Below are positions 1-12,099 of a stretch of 64,000 nucleotides of DNA, piece after piece; the first letter of the stretch is position 1; every line of letters begins with the position of its first letter. The translations under genes were made by a program, and so were the position numbers. The notes beneath the pieces are model-generated. The model ran no database searches and had not been told where the DNA came from. It saw only the letters and a list, made by a program, of their open reading frames with translations. This stretch comes from Hydractinia symbiolongicarpus (taxonomy: Eukaryota > Cnidaria > Hydrozoa > Anthoathecata > Hydractiniidae). The stretch covers positions 27,038,001-27,102,000 of the forward strand of contig NC_079875.1 of the NCBI RefSeq assembly GCF_029227915.1, in the 5' to 3' direction.

Positions 1-643
1 ATATATTACAATACAATCCCGTTGGACATTAGAAAATGTGAATCATACAATATTTTTAAGTCGCAACTAAGAGGATATTATCTGCGCATTTTGTCTTTTT
101 TATGGCTTTTTGTTTGTTTTTTGTTTTTCGTCTTGATTAACTTGTAAATCATTCGTCAAATAAATTAATAAATGTAATCTCCACAACGACTTTTTGTGTT
201 GAAATGTGCCATGAGCCTTTTAATGGGGAATTTCAAGTGGATTTCTGAAAACAATGACACTGGAGGAGCATTGTTTGCTGTACTATGGTCAGTTGTTTAA
301 TAAAATACGTTTGGACAGTGTTTGGTGAAAATTGCAGACACAGGAAAAATGGATGAGAGAAAATTTGAACTAAAGAACACCAGAAAGAATACAAGAAAGA
401 ACACAAGAAAGAAATTTTGTTATCAAATTCAGAATTAAAAGATAAAATTTAAACCACAATTAAAAAAAAAAAAAAACGAATTTAAAAAAAACCGTACTCA
501 ATTCTAAAATTTATTTTCAAAGGACTGAGTATTCAAAATTGAAGAATCTAAGGTGAGTCAATTGTTGAATAGATGTGGGTTTTTTATTTTTTGTCTTCTA
601 TCAGAGTTTGAATTTTCTGTTACTTCTTTCTTTATCAACCACG

Positions 644-686
644 TTTATATATAGGCGAACAAGCTTTTATATATAGGCGAACAAGC
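644..686. repeat. Short direct duplication, about 21 bp x 2
   Basis: The motif TTATATATAGGCGAACAAGC occurs twice back to back. It is a simple local duplication with no visible coding role. Confidence 0.8.
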
Positions 687-889
687 TCGGAATAAAGAGT
701 GTTACAGTGCTGCATACGTTAAGTCCCCTGGATTTACAACAGTGTTGACTTTCCTTGTATGATTTTGCTACCGTTACTGATGTTACGTAAAACAACTATT
801 TTTTCCGCCTCAACAATGAGTGACCATCTAAATATGTTCTTGCGAGAAAAAAATTGACATTGAAACTAAGACGTACAATAAGTTTTTGT

Positions 890-1920
890 CGCATTATTTT
901 GTTGAACATCATACGCATAGAAAGACAAGAATAATTCTCTGCACTGTAAGTAGAATTTTCACATTATTTTCTTGACAAAGTGCTATGATAATAAAAGGAT
1001 TATTCTCAAGCGTGCTTTTCAAACATTATATTACCTCACATGCTTTCATCCCAAGCGTACGTTTTTAGTATAATGACTTTTCGCTTCTGTTATAACTACC
1101 CAGTAATGAATTGATAATTCCATTGTATCTTTTCATGTATAGAATTCACAATACGGTTACACGGATGTCCCACGGCAATTCAAGAAAATAAATCAAAATC
1201 TTGTGACTACTGCCCACTATAGATCGTTTTTCTGAAAAAAGACTGGATTTTCTACAAAATCAAACTGTTTCTGCCGTAAGTTTGATAATATACTTCTCTT
1301 TTTTAGGAAGAACACAAATACGAATATATGTAAAGCTAAAAAATATTAAAACAATGAGCACATCCAGTCGTTCTCATAAAAAACATTGACCCAACTTGTC
1401 GCTATATCACATTACATTCGGAGCAGTGATGTTATTCTTAAATTAACGATTACCTAAGTTTTGCACATGCTTTGATAGACGTTTTTTGCGAACAACATTC
1501 ATCTTATCGTCGGCACATCATAGCTATGTATAGGAGATGCACATAGACAAAATCTAGCAATATTTAATATCAAACACGATTGGAATGTTTGTAGAATTTT
1601 TCATTACTTTATAACGAAGTGTGATGACAGCTTTTGACATTAAAAATTTTTGGGACTTTGATGATGATGAACAGTATTACAATATTAACATTGCATGCTT
1701 TCCGTAATTATAAAATTCATGTTTCTATATCTTATAAAAACATATTTCCCAAGCGTAAGTTTAGTGGTTTTTCACTTCAATTATAACTACCCATTAATGA
1801 TTGTTTGCGTTTATTATAACTACCCATTAAGGAATTAATAATGACATTGTATCTTGCTCATGTAGGGAATTCATACCACAGTTACTGATGTCCCATGACT
1901 TTTTAAGAAAAGAAATTAAT
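890..1920 (+). repeat. Diverged tandem duplication, unit about 0.7 kb
   Basis: The segment at about 1020-1190 is repeated in diverged form at about 1725-1920. Shared landmarks in the same order are CCCAAGCGTA, TTATAACTACCCA.TAATGA, CATTGTATCTT, a GAATTCA block and GATGTCCCA. Weaker similarity extends upstream (about 890-1020 against 1480-1720), including GTAGAATTTT and ACATCAT blocks. The copies differ by many substitutions and small indels, so the duplication is old. I see no gene in it. Confidence 0.6.
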
Positions 1921-2034
1921 TAACCAGAATGATTTTATTCCACGCCTAGTCGAGATAAGCCATGTCGAGCGAGAGGAAAGAATTTCTGACGATAAGAAAA
2001 AGTAACATGACTGAGTAAAAGTTTATAGTAGCCG

Positions 2035-2335
2035 ATGGTAAGTTGCGTTTTTACTGATTCGTTATCTATTTTTTCGTTTACCTCATCAAAAGAACGGTGC
2101 ATCTGTTTTTAATTTATTTATAGAATGACAAAAGAAACTTCAGAAGCAAGAAAAGAAATTATGTCACACTGAAGGATGGTAAGTCGAATTTTTACAATTC
2201 GAACAATTTTACAATCTTTGTAAGTTATAACTTGCTATATCACTTTTTTAGTTTGGTTTACCAGCATTTTATGGAAAGGTGGAAAAAGCAATTGTGGGAG
2301 CCCAGAAGAGCTTGGAATCGACGACCTGGATTGCT
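2035..2335 (+). CDS. Candidate 5' coding exons of an unrecognised gene
   Basis: Three pieces join in one open frame. An ATG at 2035-2037 abuts a GTAAGT donor (2038). A 55-nt exon at 2124-2178 follows TTTATAG and ends at GTAAGTCG. An 84-nt exon at 2252-2335 follows TTTTTTAG and ends before GTATGTG. Joined, they read M, then a basic stretch (NDKRNFRSKKRNYV), then WFTSILWKGGKSNCGSPEEL, with no stop until the putative intron. An upstream donor at about 552 (AAG|GTGAGTC) and an acceptor at about 1306 may belong to 5' UTR exons. I recognise no family and could not find later exons, so this may be chance. The splice-site quality and frame continuity are the only evidence. Confidence 0.3.
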
Positions 2336-2343
2336 GTATGTGA

Positions 2344-5300
2344 TTTTTTTTACTTTTTAATATAATACATATCGTGTGCTATAAAACCGTGCACGCCCGC
2401 TACCCGCTAAACAGCAAACTGCAATACACTCAAACATATAATTACTCGCGTATTTATTTTCTTGTAACAAGCCTTTAGGACATATTTAAGTATTGCGCGG
2501 TCCTTGCAGTTTATGTAGAATAGAATCATTATGTACCGTTTTGTATGGCTGTCAAATACTTAACCCCCTTTATTAAATGCCAACCTGCATTTCAACTCCA
2601 GAGCAATTGTGCATATAGTTGGTCCTACAAAAATAAAAAAGTCACTTTGTATATTTGCTGATTTATTTATGAAAAATAATATTCCGCGCACAAAAATTTT
2701 AATTAACGAAAGGGATGCTTTTCTTAACAATATCGACACACTGGTAGAACTCCTCTAATGAATTTTTTACTATTTTCAACCTTGCGGGGGCAGAGATCTT
2801 GTTACGACAAACAATGCTTGATAAACCGTACAATAGGAAATGTAGCAGCTAGTCACAAACCAAGCTGTATTTATCTTAAAACAGACACATAAAACGAATT
2901 TCTATCTTTCAGTGCCGTTTCATGAAATATTTTGTTAGCAGGTATAATAATTGCTACTACTCGTACATCAACCTTTACTTTTTTTAAAACAAGCCAGTTC
3001 GATTTTAATTCTCGGCTAATTTGTACTAAATCTGTTTTTAGGATTTAGGATTTATTAAAAACATTTTATTGTTTGGTAAGGAAATGCGCTAAGAAAATAA
3101 AGAAATGCCCGAACTCAAACGAAGCAGTAATTATTTTAAAAAAGTCAGTTTGATTTTGAACCAGTTTACTGTTTTTGTATATTGTTAGTGCTTTTTTATG
3201 GAACCCGTTTTGTCACTGAGTGCACTATTAAAGCTTGCAGTTAGTAGAAATCTGGAACACAAATAAAGTAAGGTTATGTCTTCATGTCCAAGTCATTTTT
3301 CGTAAGGTTTCATAAAACGCAGAAAGATACGCAACTTAATATATGCTTATCCTTTGAGAGAATATGCTCTTTCGTTTTCGTAACGTAACTGGTGAGATAT
3401 GGCAGCAACATATTTCCGTCATTGCATAATTGCACATCCGTTTTGCAGCGGAATTGATCTGACGTGAAAACGTTTGATGTTAACATTTCAAAATCTTTTA
3501 CCCAAATCAACATGTGAATATGTGAAGTCGCCTGTTTCTGGAGCTCGAATCAGTAAATTATCAAACTAACATTTGTTCGGCCTGCATGAAAAAGACCACA
3601 AACTTACTTTCGTCACTTAATCATTGATTCCAGACAATATTCCTGTAGCGACTTGCGAGAGGACATGGACAATGTTTTCTTACAACGTGACTTGACTTTA
3701 TACAAACTGACGTACTGGGCAATTCTATAAAAAGCATTTCTAATGCTATAACATGATATCAAACGTTACATAAGAACATAATCACTTACATTTGTTTTTT
3801 TTGTCATTCCGTTGAAGAAATAATAGATAGCGTCTGGTCTATCAGATTCTATGGCACCCAATTGTTCAAAACGATTTATTTAAAACAAAATATTTATACA
3901 GATAAAATCTTAGCTACGTATAATATCATGTACTCATCTTATGGTTGAGTTCTTCTCGCATTTCGATTGATTAATCTACGCGAAAGAAATGATAATTTTA
4001 TGTTCTACTAAGAGACGGGTGCAATTTGTTGTTGGTTTGTAATTCTAAAAAAATTTTCCCGTTAAAAAGAATTTTCCAGCTTGGTTTGACGCCAATTTAG
4101 TAGGGTCTAAAAATTTAGGCGAGCACATAATTGTTGACGCCTATTGCTAAAAATAAAATCATTACATTGCACATTTACATTTCAGACTAAATATCAAGGA
4201 ACGAATGAAAATAACAACGACTTAAATTAATATTTTAAAACCGGGTTAACCGGGTTAATACATTCGTTTTAAAAAGACATGTGTTCTGTTATCAAAGATA
4301 CTATTGAACTTTCTCTGCAACCGCATGTTTAAAACGTGTGATCCTATACATATTTTGATTAGCGTTTCAAAAATGGAATCGGGTAATTTTTTGAAAAATT
4401 AAACATAACAAATGGCTGATAAATTAATTTTTTTAGTTACTAGAAAACCTATAGTATTGAATCCAGGCCTTTGCTTGTGTAACCGAGCCGTAGTTTTGTT
4501 TTTACAAAAGAAAACTAGTTTACCACATATACGAAGAAAGTTTTTGAAACGCAGTCCGTGCGTCTGGTGTTTGTTCTAAACACACAAATTTTCTCAACAT
4601 TAAACGGATTGGTTTTCAGTTCATGGATGCTTTACTTTTTTAAAGCATTTTAAGGTGAGAAGAAATTAATGTTTGTTTTTAAAATGTGAAAATGTGTTAT
4701 TTCGTCTGAACAAAAATATTTTTTTCTGTGTAACATTTGTGCAATTCTTAATCTTTAAACTGTATTTATCTTGTATTTATTTAGATAAAAATATGAAACA
4801 AACGAAATATTGTGACATCAAAGATCCGATCATGTGGTCAATACGTGTATCTGCAAGTATAACATGTTACGATTGCAATTTTATATCAAGAATTATGGGT
4901 ACAAGAAACTAGATGTCAACCAGTAAGGAAATTTGTGCAAGCGTTACATTACGACGCAGTTTTTGAATGCAAGATCAATTAATGGCACATTAAAAGGCGA
5001 CCAATTTGTTAAGCTGTTTCAGAGTCTTTACGTTACGATTATAACCTGATTTTATGGAAGTGCTCTGTGTTGCTTGATGCACACACGTTTATTAAAAGCA
5101 AAGCGATTTCAAGTCCTGCTTGCCAAATGATAATTGTGCGAAATAATTCAGATTCAAGTCATTATTGCTTCGCTTACACCATATCTGTCACGACGATATT
5201 TAAGTAGTGTTTTGGTGTTAGATAAACAGTTCTCGGTTATTCTGATGACACTGAAACATTTTACTATGACAAATGGTTTGGTCATGCTTTGTAATAAACA

Positions 5301-7370
5301 TCAGCAAGTAACGCAATTGTTCTCCACAAGTTAAAAATAAGTGTCTGTCTGGGACAAAAAAGTGAATGTGTTTATTTTTTCGAAACGAAGTTTTTGTCCC
5401 AAACCGACTTAAAATTAGTATAATAATTCTTTATTAGGAGAGCACTTCGTGTTTTTTTACTATGCTCTTCAAACTTATTTTGCAAAAGGATTTTTTAAAA
5501 GACTTCTTTGTTTACACAATTAGTAAATCTTGTTTGAGCATTAACTAACTAATTATTATATGTTATAAGTCATAAGCAAATTTGTCCACGTGACATACAA
5601 CTAGTAATTTATTACATATTAGGAAATGTATTTCATAGATATGCTTAAATTTCGAGAACAGCATCCGTGAACTGGAATAATTGACAATCTGATAAGAGCG
5701 TCATTTTGCACTAAAAATTGCAGCGAACATAAAATAAACAACGCTTGACGCGCAGACTGCAATTCACAAACATGCAATGTAGCAAGCAAAAAATAAGCAA
5801 ATTTTAATTATATTTTTCTATTTTGCGTGTTGATTATTGTTTAAAAATGTGACCACTGTAAACAGCCTCCCTTTAATCGCATTATAATTATTTTCTCCAT
5901 TCACCGTCGAATATAACAGGGTCTTGATTCTAGGCAGCCGTTTACAGTGTAAAAATATTACGCCACTGTCATAAAATAGCGAATTAAAGAAAAACTACTT
6001 CTACAAAATAATGCATTGACAATTCTTTAGGAGCTGCAAATAGGACATCGCTTTGGACCGTCTGACCTTTCTAACTCAATGATAAATAGAATTAACACAT
6101 GTTTTCAGATGTTTGTCTACCCGCTGCGCCTGTTGTTGTATGGCTAGAACGCTGATCAAAATGATGTATAGAAACATGTAGCTCTGACGAACGGTTAAGG
6201 AGATATACGGGTTTAAACTTCTTCTGACGTAGAAAAAATTATTTATTTATTTATTATTTGCTTCAAGTTGGCTTTACATAGTACCAAAATATTGACCAAT
6301 TTACACCAACCACAAAATTAAAACACAACATAGAAAGATTATAAAAAGAAAATAACCATATTACTAGATTTTTCAGGGAAATCACTGCACAGCCTACACA
6401 GCTTTCAAAAACATTCATCAGAACCTCATGTACACCCATCATAAACTCATTTACGTCAATCAAACAACAACATTCAAACAGCACGTTCTCGTCTAAATCA
6501 TTCTGTAGAGCACGTAGATGTTTGTAAGCCCTGTAGATTAAATAATTATTTCCATGTCATTTGGCCTTAAAGTGATAAGTGCATATATAGGTGAATATTT
6601 ATCATAGCACATACGTATTTCATTCTCAACAGAGAATGCTTCACCCCGATCAGACCTCTGATAAGTGCATATTGGCTTAGCCCCTTTAACATTACATTAA
6701 TGTAATTGACGGCGGGACGTTTAATTTTCATTGCATTTGAGACATGTATTTTTCGGCGAAATTCATATTTAAACATTAACGACTTGTTAAGTGTCGGAAA
6801 AACACAATTATTTGAACATGTCGGTGATATTAAATAAATTCATTATAAACGTGTTAATAATAATTGCTGGACCTCTGCGTCACGAGTCACCTATTACTTG
6901 TCACTACCAGTTTCTTGTAGCATGCAATGACATGTCACATCATCTGTTACATTTAAAAAATCACATTGCTACCAGAGAACTTAGTTCCTGGATGGCCTTG
7001 TTTCCGAGAAAATCTTACGGTCAAATTCTCATCAATTGAATTTTTGTAGCCCAGCATAAGAAAACGTTAGCGAAATTTTAACATTAATATTTTCTCACAG
7101 TTTTATCTCGTTCGACATTTTTGGAGATTTAGTGTGTAACACGTACTTTAAAACTAATAGTTTTTTAAATGCTAGTTTTAAGCGTAGTGTCAACGCGATT
7201 TTGACCGTCGACTGTTATTAAAGTTGCTTAAAGCCTCATAGTTCATAAATTTAGAACGTTAAACTGTCTATAAAAACTTTGAGAGCGTAATTGGTTACTA
7301 TTCTAACTTTGTATTTGAAACTGTAATATCTCACCACACGTCACTCTACTCTACCCAAATTATTATCCAA
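2344..7370. other. No gene identified, AT-rich DNA
   Basis: I see only short open frames without splice support or familiar motifs. Minor structures are a 16 bp perfect palindrome ATTACATTAATGTAAT at 6691-6706, a GGGACAAAAA inverted pair near 5355 and 5393, and TGATAAGTGCATAT repeated near 6573 and 6659. None is enough to call an element. Confidence 0.5.
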
Positions 7371-8900
7371 CTAGCCGAATTCCCGTGGAAGAATCCACTG
7401 AATGTACCAAACAAAGACATATATACAGCATAGTAATTTGGTAACTTTATATTTATACCCGTTGAAACCAAAACGTTGAAATATAACCAGGTGCAACAAC
7501 AACAACAACCAAAAAAGCAAAATGCAATATGGCCAACAAAATCAAAAGGCGTCTAACAACCGTTACTTAAAAAGCGAAATCTGCTAAAATTTATACTTGC
7601 TTTGCCATGCCAGAAGTACAACAGGGAAAAAAGTAATTATAAAAAACAATTATACAAATAAAGTTATTACAAAATTTCCACACTGTACAGTTTGTAAGAC
7701 GTCATAACAAAATCAGATAATCAGTCTATTGCATACAGCAACTCTTTCAAAGTTTTACACAAAATATAATAAATTAACAGTTATCTGAATTCCCGTGGAA
7801 GAATCCATTGAATCTCTCATTAAACCGATGTAAGGGATACCAAACAAAAACATACAACACAGTTATTTGAATTTTTAAAACTCACATTTCAACCTCGACC
7901 CAGGGCTTTTTGTCTCCTTTATAACGGGATGGGATAAAGAAAAAAAGCCCTGGGATCGAGGTTGCTCACAATCTGCATTATTCTATGTTTATAAACGCTG
8001 AAACAAAAAATCTAAAAATATAAGTATGTGCAAGAAACAAAATAATAAAAAAATTATGAAATAAAAATGTAAAATGTCCAAAAAAATCAAAGACGTAAAA
8101 CAACCGTTACGTATAAAGCTGAATACGCTAAAACTATATAATTGGTTAATCATTCCAGAAGTACGCCAGGGAAAAAAGGAAAACAGCAAACATTTTTCGT
8201 TAATTCATACACAACCAGCTATTCAATCTATTGCATACGGCTGCAACTCCAAAGTTATAATTAAAATATAACAAATTATAATTAGTAGCTGAAACACATA
8301 GAAGAGAAATATAAACATTTGAATCATTTGGTATATTATATATCTACCGAAATATTTCAATCCAAAATATTAAAAGAACAGACCCAAACTTATAATCAAG
8401 GTTTTTGGTTTTTGATAAGGACATCAATACTGAATCACACAGTCTGTAGTGTTAAAAACAGTAACAACGAAAATATTACTTTTTACAGTTTATGTAAATT
8501 CTTCTCTAGGATATACACGCTGTTTTTATAAAAATGGTGTGTTTAGTTTCAGCCTTGATGTTCTGAACTTCTTTGATAAATGCTATCCTCATTTTTCTCA
8601 ATATTTTCTTAACATGACTATGGCCTGAAAACCCAAATTGGTCTCAGGTAGTCCCTAGTTACCCATGACGTCAATTAATTCCATCCGTTTCCAAGTTATT
8701 TAGCCTTAAATTTAAAAGTGCAATCCAATGGCTTCACTAATCTTTATATACTTTCCTTTGACGTCAATATTGCTTTAACGTTGAAGTTTGCTAATTTACA
8801 GAAAAAAATTTATAGGCGATGTTGTATAGTCTTTATCAAAGAAATTTTACCCACTTAGCAAAAGTCACAGACAGACAGAACTGGCGTATTATTATATAGA
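7371..8900 (-). mobile_element. Helitron-like non-autonomous element with a tandemly repeated 3' region
   Basis: Read on the minus strand, the element begins TCTATATAATAATACGCC at 8900, preceded by A. It ends in a small imperfect stem (GGGAATTCGG) and CTAG at 7374-7371, followed by T. A 5' TC, a 3' hairpin plus CTAG, and insertion between A and T are the textbook Helitron termini. The CTAG-side region is present twice: about 7375-7780 and about 7785-8290. Shared blocks include TCCCGTGGAAGAATCCA, ACAACCGTTAC, CCAGAAGTAC and TCTATTGCATAC. The first copy seems to be 5'-truncated and joined to the second. No Rep/helicase gene is present. A GACAGACAGA run near the 5' end is also seen in many short elements. 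The ends are seen directly; family assignment is inferred. Confidence 0.5.
7890..7964. mobile_element. 75 bp foldback/MITE-like hairpin inserted in the second repeat copy
   Basis: The arms are CAACCTCGACCCAGGGCTTTTT and its near-perfect complement ending GGGATCGAGGTTG, with one gapped base and a short GC-poor loop. The sequence CTCACA lies at 7881-7886 and again at 7965-7970, which could be a target-site duplication. The paralogous repeat copy at 7375-7780 lacks this segment, so it is an insertion relative to that copy. A related left arm occurs at 21064. Confidence 0.65.
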
Positions 8901-9702
8901 TTAATTTCAAACCGATTAGTCCCCGCAGTCATTTTAGTGTCAATGGTATGAAAAATTGAAACAATGACTTGAAACTTAGTATTACATGTTTTTAGACCAG
9001 TTTAATGGAATGAACCCAAAAAAAATTTTTTACTACTATCCTAGTTTCTGAGTTCTTAATTTTGACCATTTTTGGAGACGCAGATAAACTTTTTATGACA
9101 GCATATCAATGTTGACAAGCATGTGTACAGAATACATTCTAAGTGATTCTCAGGATTAAAAATAATTCAAACAGATAAAATGTGTCCCAGGTTTAGGACC
9201 AAATACCTTATCCAGCTCAGAGAAAGTGTGAATGTGCTTCTAAAGCACAGTGCTAAATACATAAATAAATACAACGCATGGACACCGACGGTTACCTTGC
9301 AACTGGCGTCTACGCACGGTGCGTCAGCTGTAACATTATTTTGAGTCTTGTTGTTTGTGACAGTACGGTATTGTGTTACTATAGGCAAAGCACTGAGCGT
9401 CAGCTGTGACTGCAGGTCAACTTGTAACTGTAGAAGCATGTACGTGTGTTTTTCTCCGTTTCTGTGTTATGTTGATGAACGATTTTGCTGATAATTTTAA
9501 AGTAGACTTTTAATTTGCAATATCGAAAATAAATAAAGGCATTTCAATAATGTATATTCAAAATAATATTGGCGCAGAGCATTAACCTTGATCATTAGGA
9601 AAACATTAGTACGGGAATAAAAAATACAAAGTACATTGTTCAAAAAAAATACAAAGTACAATGTTCAAAAACGTTTATTGTAATGAACTACACCATATTA
9701 TT
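8901..9702. other. No gene identified; one short tandem duplication
   Basis: A 90-codon open frame on the minus strand (9167-9439) has no recognisable features. At 9628-9671, AATACAAAGTACA(T/A)TGTTCAAAAA is repeated in tandem. The TTTATT at about 9672 serves as a minus-strand AATAAA for the neighbouring gene. Confidence 0.5.
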
Positions 9703-10687
9703 CTACTTTTTCGTTTTCTTTTTCTTTAATTTTTTACTTGGAGGAGTTGGGGAAAGCTCCCGTTCGCTAGAGTGTGAAGAATCATTGTAAAAGGATTTTT
9801 CCAACAACGTATCTAAATCTATAGAATTAGTATCCTGTGCTACATCCCTCAAAGAACAGGAAGCAAACTGCAAACACAGTCCCTCAAGGTAATTATCTGT
9901 GGTCGGATTCCCATAAAAGCTTCCGAATTCGGGAATACATTGTAGCATGTTTGCATTTACCCATTGAGGGTGGGTAAACGCAAACCTTGCTACACTGTAA
10001 TGGTTGCTTAGACTATAAAGACAAGCACCCAGCTTCCCCAACACCTTTGCATATTCCACTACATAGGCATCTTTCGTGGTGAAAAATTCTCCCAACTGCT
10101 TTATCGCATCACGTACATCTATTTTCGCACCTGTTAAGTATTTCGTCTTCAATTTTTCCCGCAGATCGGCAAAAGCAATTATATTGTTGTGGAGAGATGA
10201 CGCTGTTTCTGATAATGCGACGCTTGGTCTACATAAGAACTCACAAGACTGAGTTTTCAAACGAGCTTTGAAAACGTCATCTGATAAGAAATTGTCGTCA
10301 TATGCTTTTCCGTACGGACAAATAAAGTCTTTAAGGAACTGTTTATGATATCCAAAAAATATAATAGTAAAATTTATTTTAAAATCATATTTTAAACATC
10401 ATTCCAATGCATAAAAAGCAACATATAACGTTATTACAATCACAACTTACCCCACGGCGAGATTTTCTTTATTTTTTGTTGGACCGTTTTTGAAGGACGG
10501 CGCGTATCATCTAAATAAATATAAAATAATGTTTTAAAATGTCAATGATTCCATTACATAGATTCATTATATCATGTACATAAAAACACTTACCCTGACG
10601 CTCTGCTCTTTTTTGAAGACATGTTTGAAGAAAATTAAAACAAATGTTTTTTTGCCAACAACGACGCTTGTAGCACAGCCCACGTAA
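9703..10687 (-). CDS. Unrecognised small-intron gene (gene B), Cys/Lys-rich N-part
   Basis: I read three exons. Exon 10687-10594 follows TATAG, has donor GTAAGT, and contains a Cys-rich stretch reading LRGLCYKRRCWQKNIC. Exon 10510-10451 lies between TTTAG and GTAAGT and reads DDTRRPSKTVQQKIKKISPW. The large exon from about 10332 to 9703 follows CATAAACAG, is about 200 codons long and ends in a Lys-rich tail (SKKLKKKKTKK), a likely nuclear-localisation signal. An AATAAA lies about 30 nt past the stop. The first two exons join in frame. The join to the last exon is one base out of phase, so there is an indel, a missed exon or decay. The 10260 codon that looks like a start is TTG; the frame runs further upstream. 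No family recognised. Confidence 0.55.
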
Positions 10688-10807
10688 CTATACCGCATAA
10701 TCTTAATTTTCAACTTTTTTATACAGTTTTTTTAACTAATATGCACGCTAAAATTTACTCTTGAGTATGTTTGAAAATAAAAAATGATTATTTAGGGAAA
10801 ATGTAAT

Positions 10808-10845
10808 CACGCCCTTAAATTTACTCTTAAGTAAAATTGAGGGTG
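10808..10845. repeat. Imperfect 38 bp palindrome between two genes
   Basis: The stretch CACGCCCTTAAATTTACTC and the following bases to GAGGGTG are imperfect reverse complements centred on CTTAAG. A related half (AAATTTACTCTTGAGTA) lies near 10750. It lies in the gap between genes A and B. Function unknown. Confidence 0.5.
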
Positions 10846-10971
10846 AAATAAAGAATTAATTACAAAATAAAAAGTACTTATTCTTTCTTAATAAGAAAAA
10901 AATATTTTATTAAAAGTAAAGCGGAACATTTTATGAAAAGAGTATATCCGTATTTATTAGTTCATTTTTTC

Positions 10972-12090
10972 TTCACTTGCAAGTCTTGGATAAAAATACT
11001 ACGTATTTCTGTTGTTTTCTTTTTCTTTTTCTTCTTCGTCTCTAGTAAATGAGTAATCATGGTCATCATTCTAAATAACCACATGTTCATATTTATTAGT
11101 GCTAAAGTTAGTTAGGTATAATATACAAAGTATAACCTACCTGGTCGTCCTACGAGCTGTTGGTGTTTGTCCAATCTAAATTGAAATATTATATAACAGC
11201 TGCACATAATTTTTGTTCGATCAATACTTCTTACAAAATTACACTTACACAAGTGGAAGATACTTGCACTTCACGCGTTCGTTGTTGCTTTTCAAATTGC
11301 TAAAATGGTTTTTCAGTTTGATGAAATTACAACTTTCTGTACTGTAAAAGTAGTACTATCCTTTTACACACTTTATATCATGTAACATTTAACTTACATC
11401 AAGCATAGACAAAAATGACTGTCTTCTTCTTTTATCGGTTGTGCTTGTGTTCTTGGAATCAGGTGTACCGCTAGTATTGTTATATAATTATTCAAGGATA
11501 GAGTAGATTTAAAATCTTTCCACTCGGGTTTATCTGCCCCTCCAGCTTTTCCAGTATCGTCGAGATGAAAATGAACATACTTCGCTACCTTTAAATGCAA
11601 TGCAGCCAGATACATGCTCGCACCTCTACTCATCATATCATTTATGTATTTGTCAAATCTCTCTTCGTCGTTTTCATCCTCTTGTACACCAGTTATCGCA
11701 ATTGCAGCCTTTTTGTATTGCATACTGGTGGCTTTGTGACCATCAAATTTATTATAAAGTGGTAAAATGGCGTCATTAATGTTGGTGACCATGTCAAAGG
11801 TAAATTTCGAAATCGGTTTTTTATAAACGATGGTAATTTTGATGTTGCGACTTCCCAATTTAGGGCGAGCGTTGCTGCCAATTCATGTAAATGTAGGGAA
11901 ATGATCAAAAAATGACACAGCCCTTTTGGTACGACGTGACATCTATAAATATGTAAAAAGAATGTAAATGTTGCAGTAAATGTTATAATTAATGGCAACC
12001 TTTTCATATAACTAATTTGTAAAAAACGCATTACCTTTAAATGTTTACGACGACCAATATCAACCAAGTGGCTACTGACTTGAATATTAC
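10972..12090 (-). CDS. Unrecognised five-exon gene (gene A), possibly carrying a nonsense codon
   Basis: Exon joins, read from splice motifs: about 12090-12035 (donor GTAATG; reads SHLVDIGRRKHLK), 11942-11398 (after TTTATAG; donor GTAAGTT), 11299-11249, 11175-11141 and 11041-10972. Every junction from the second exon on keeps one frame. The main exon contains KITIVYKKPISKFTFDMV and a long hydrophilic domain of about 150 codons. The last exon is a Lys run ending IFIQDLQVKKK and a TGA, with AATAAA within 10 nt. The apparent stop after CLCLM belongs to the intron. If the main exon is read from its 5' splice site there is an in-frame TGA at 11885-11883, so this copy may be a pseudogene or the 5' model is wrong. 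An alternative acceptor for the last exon would give an acidic DDHDYSF tail in another phase. No family recognised. Confidence 0.55.
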
Positions 12091-12099
12091 ACGCTGCTT

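Noticed and set aside
5340-5410. MITE with GGGACAAAAA ends
   Set aside because: Only a 10 bp inverted match over 60 bp; within chance for AT-rich DNA.
9167-9439. 90-codon minus-strand frame as a gene
   Set aside because: No motif, splice signal or poly(A) signal in a sensible place; composition looks like chance.
11693-12067. 124-codon frame overlapping gene A
   Set aside because: It runs through a splice donor and an intron and overlaps the better supported frame; it appears to be a shadow.
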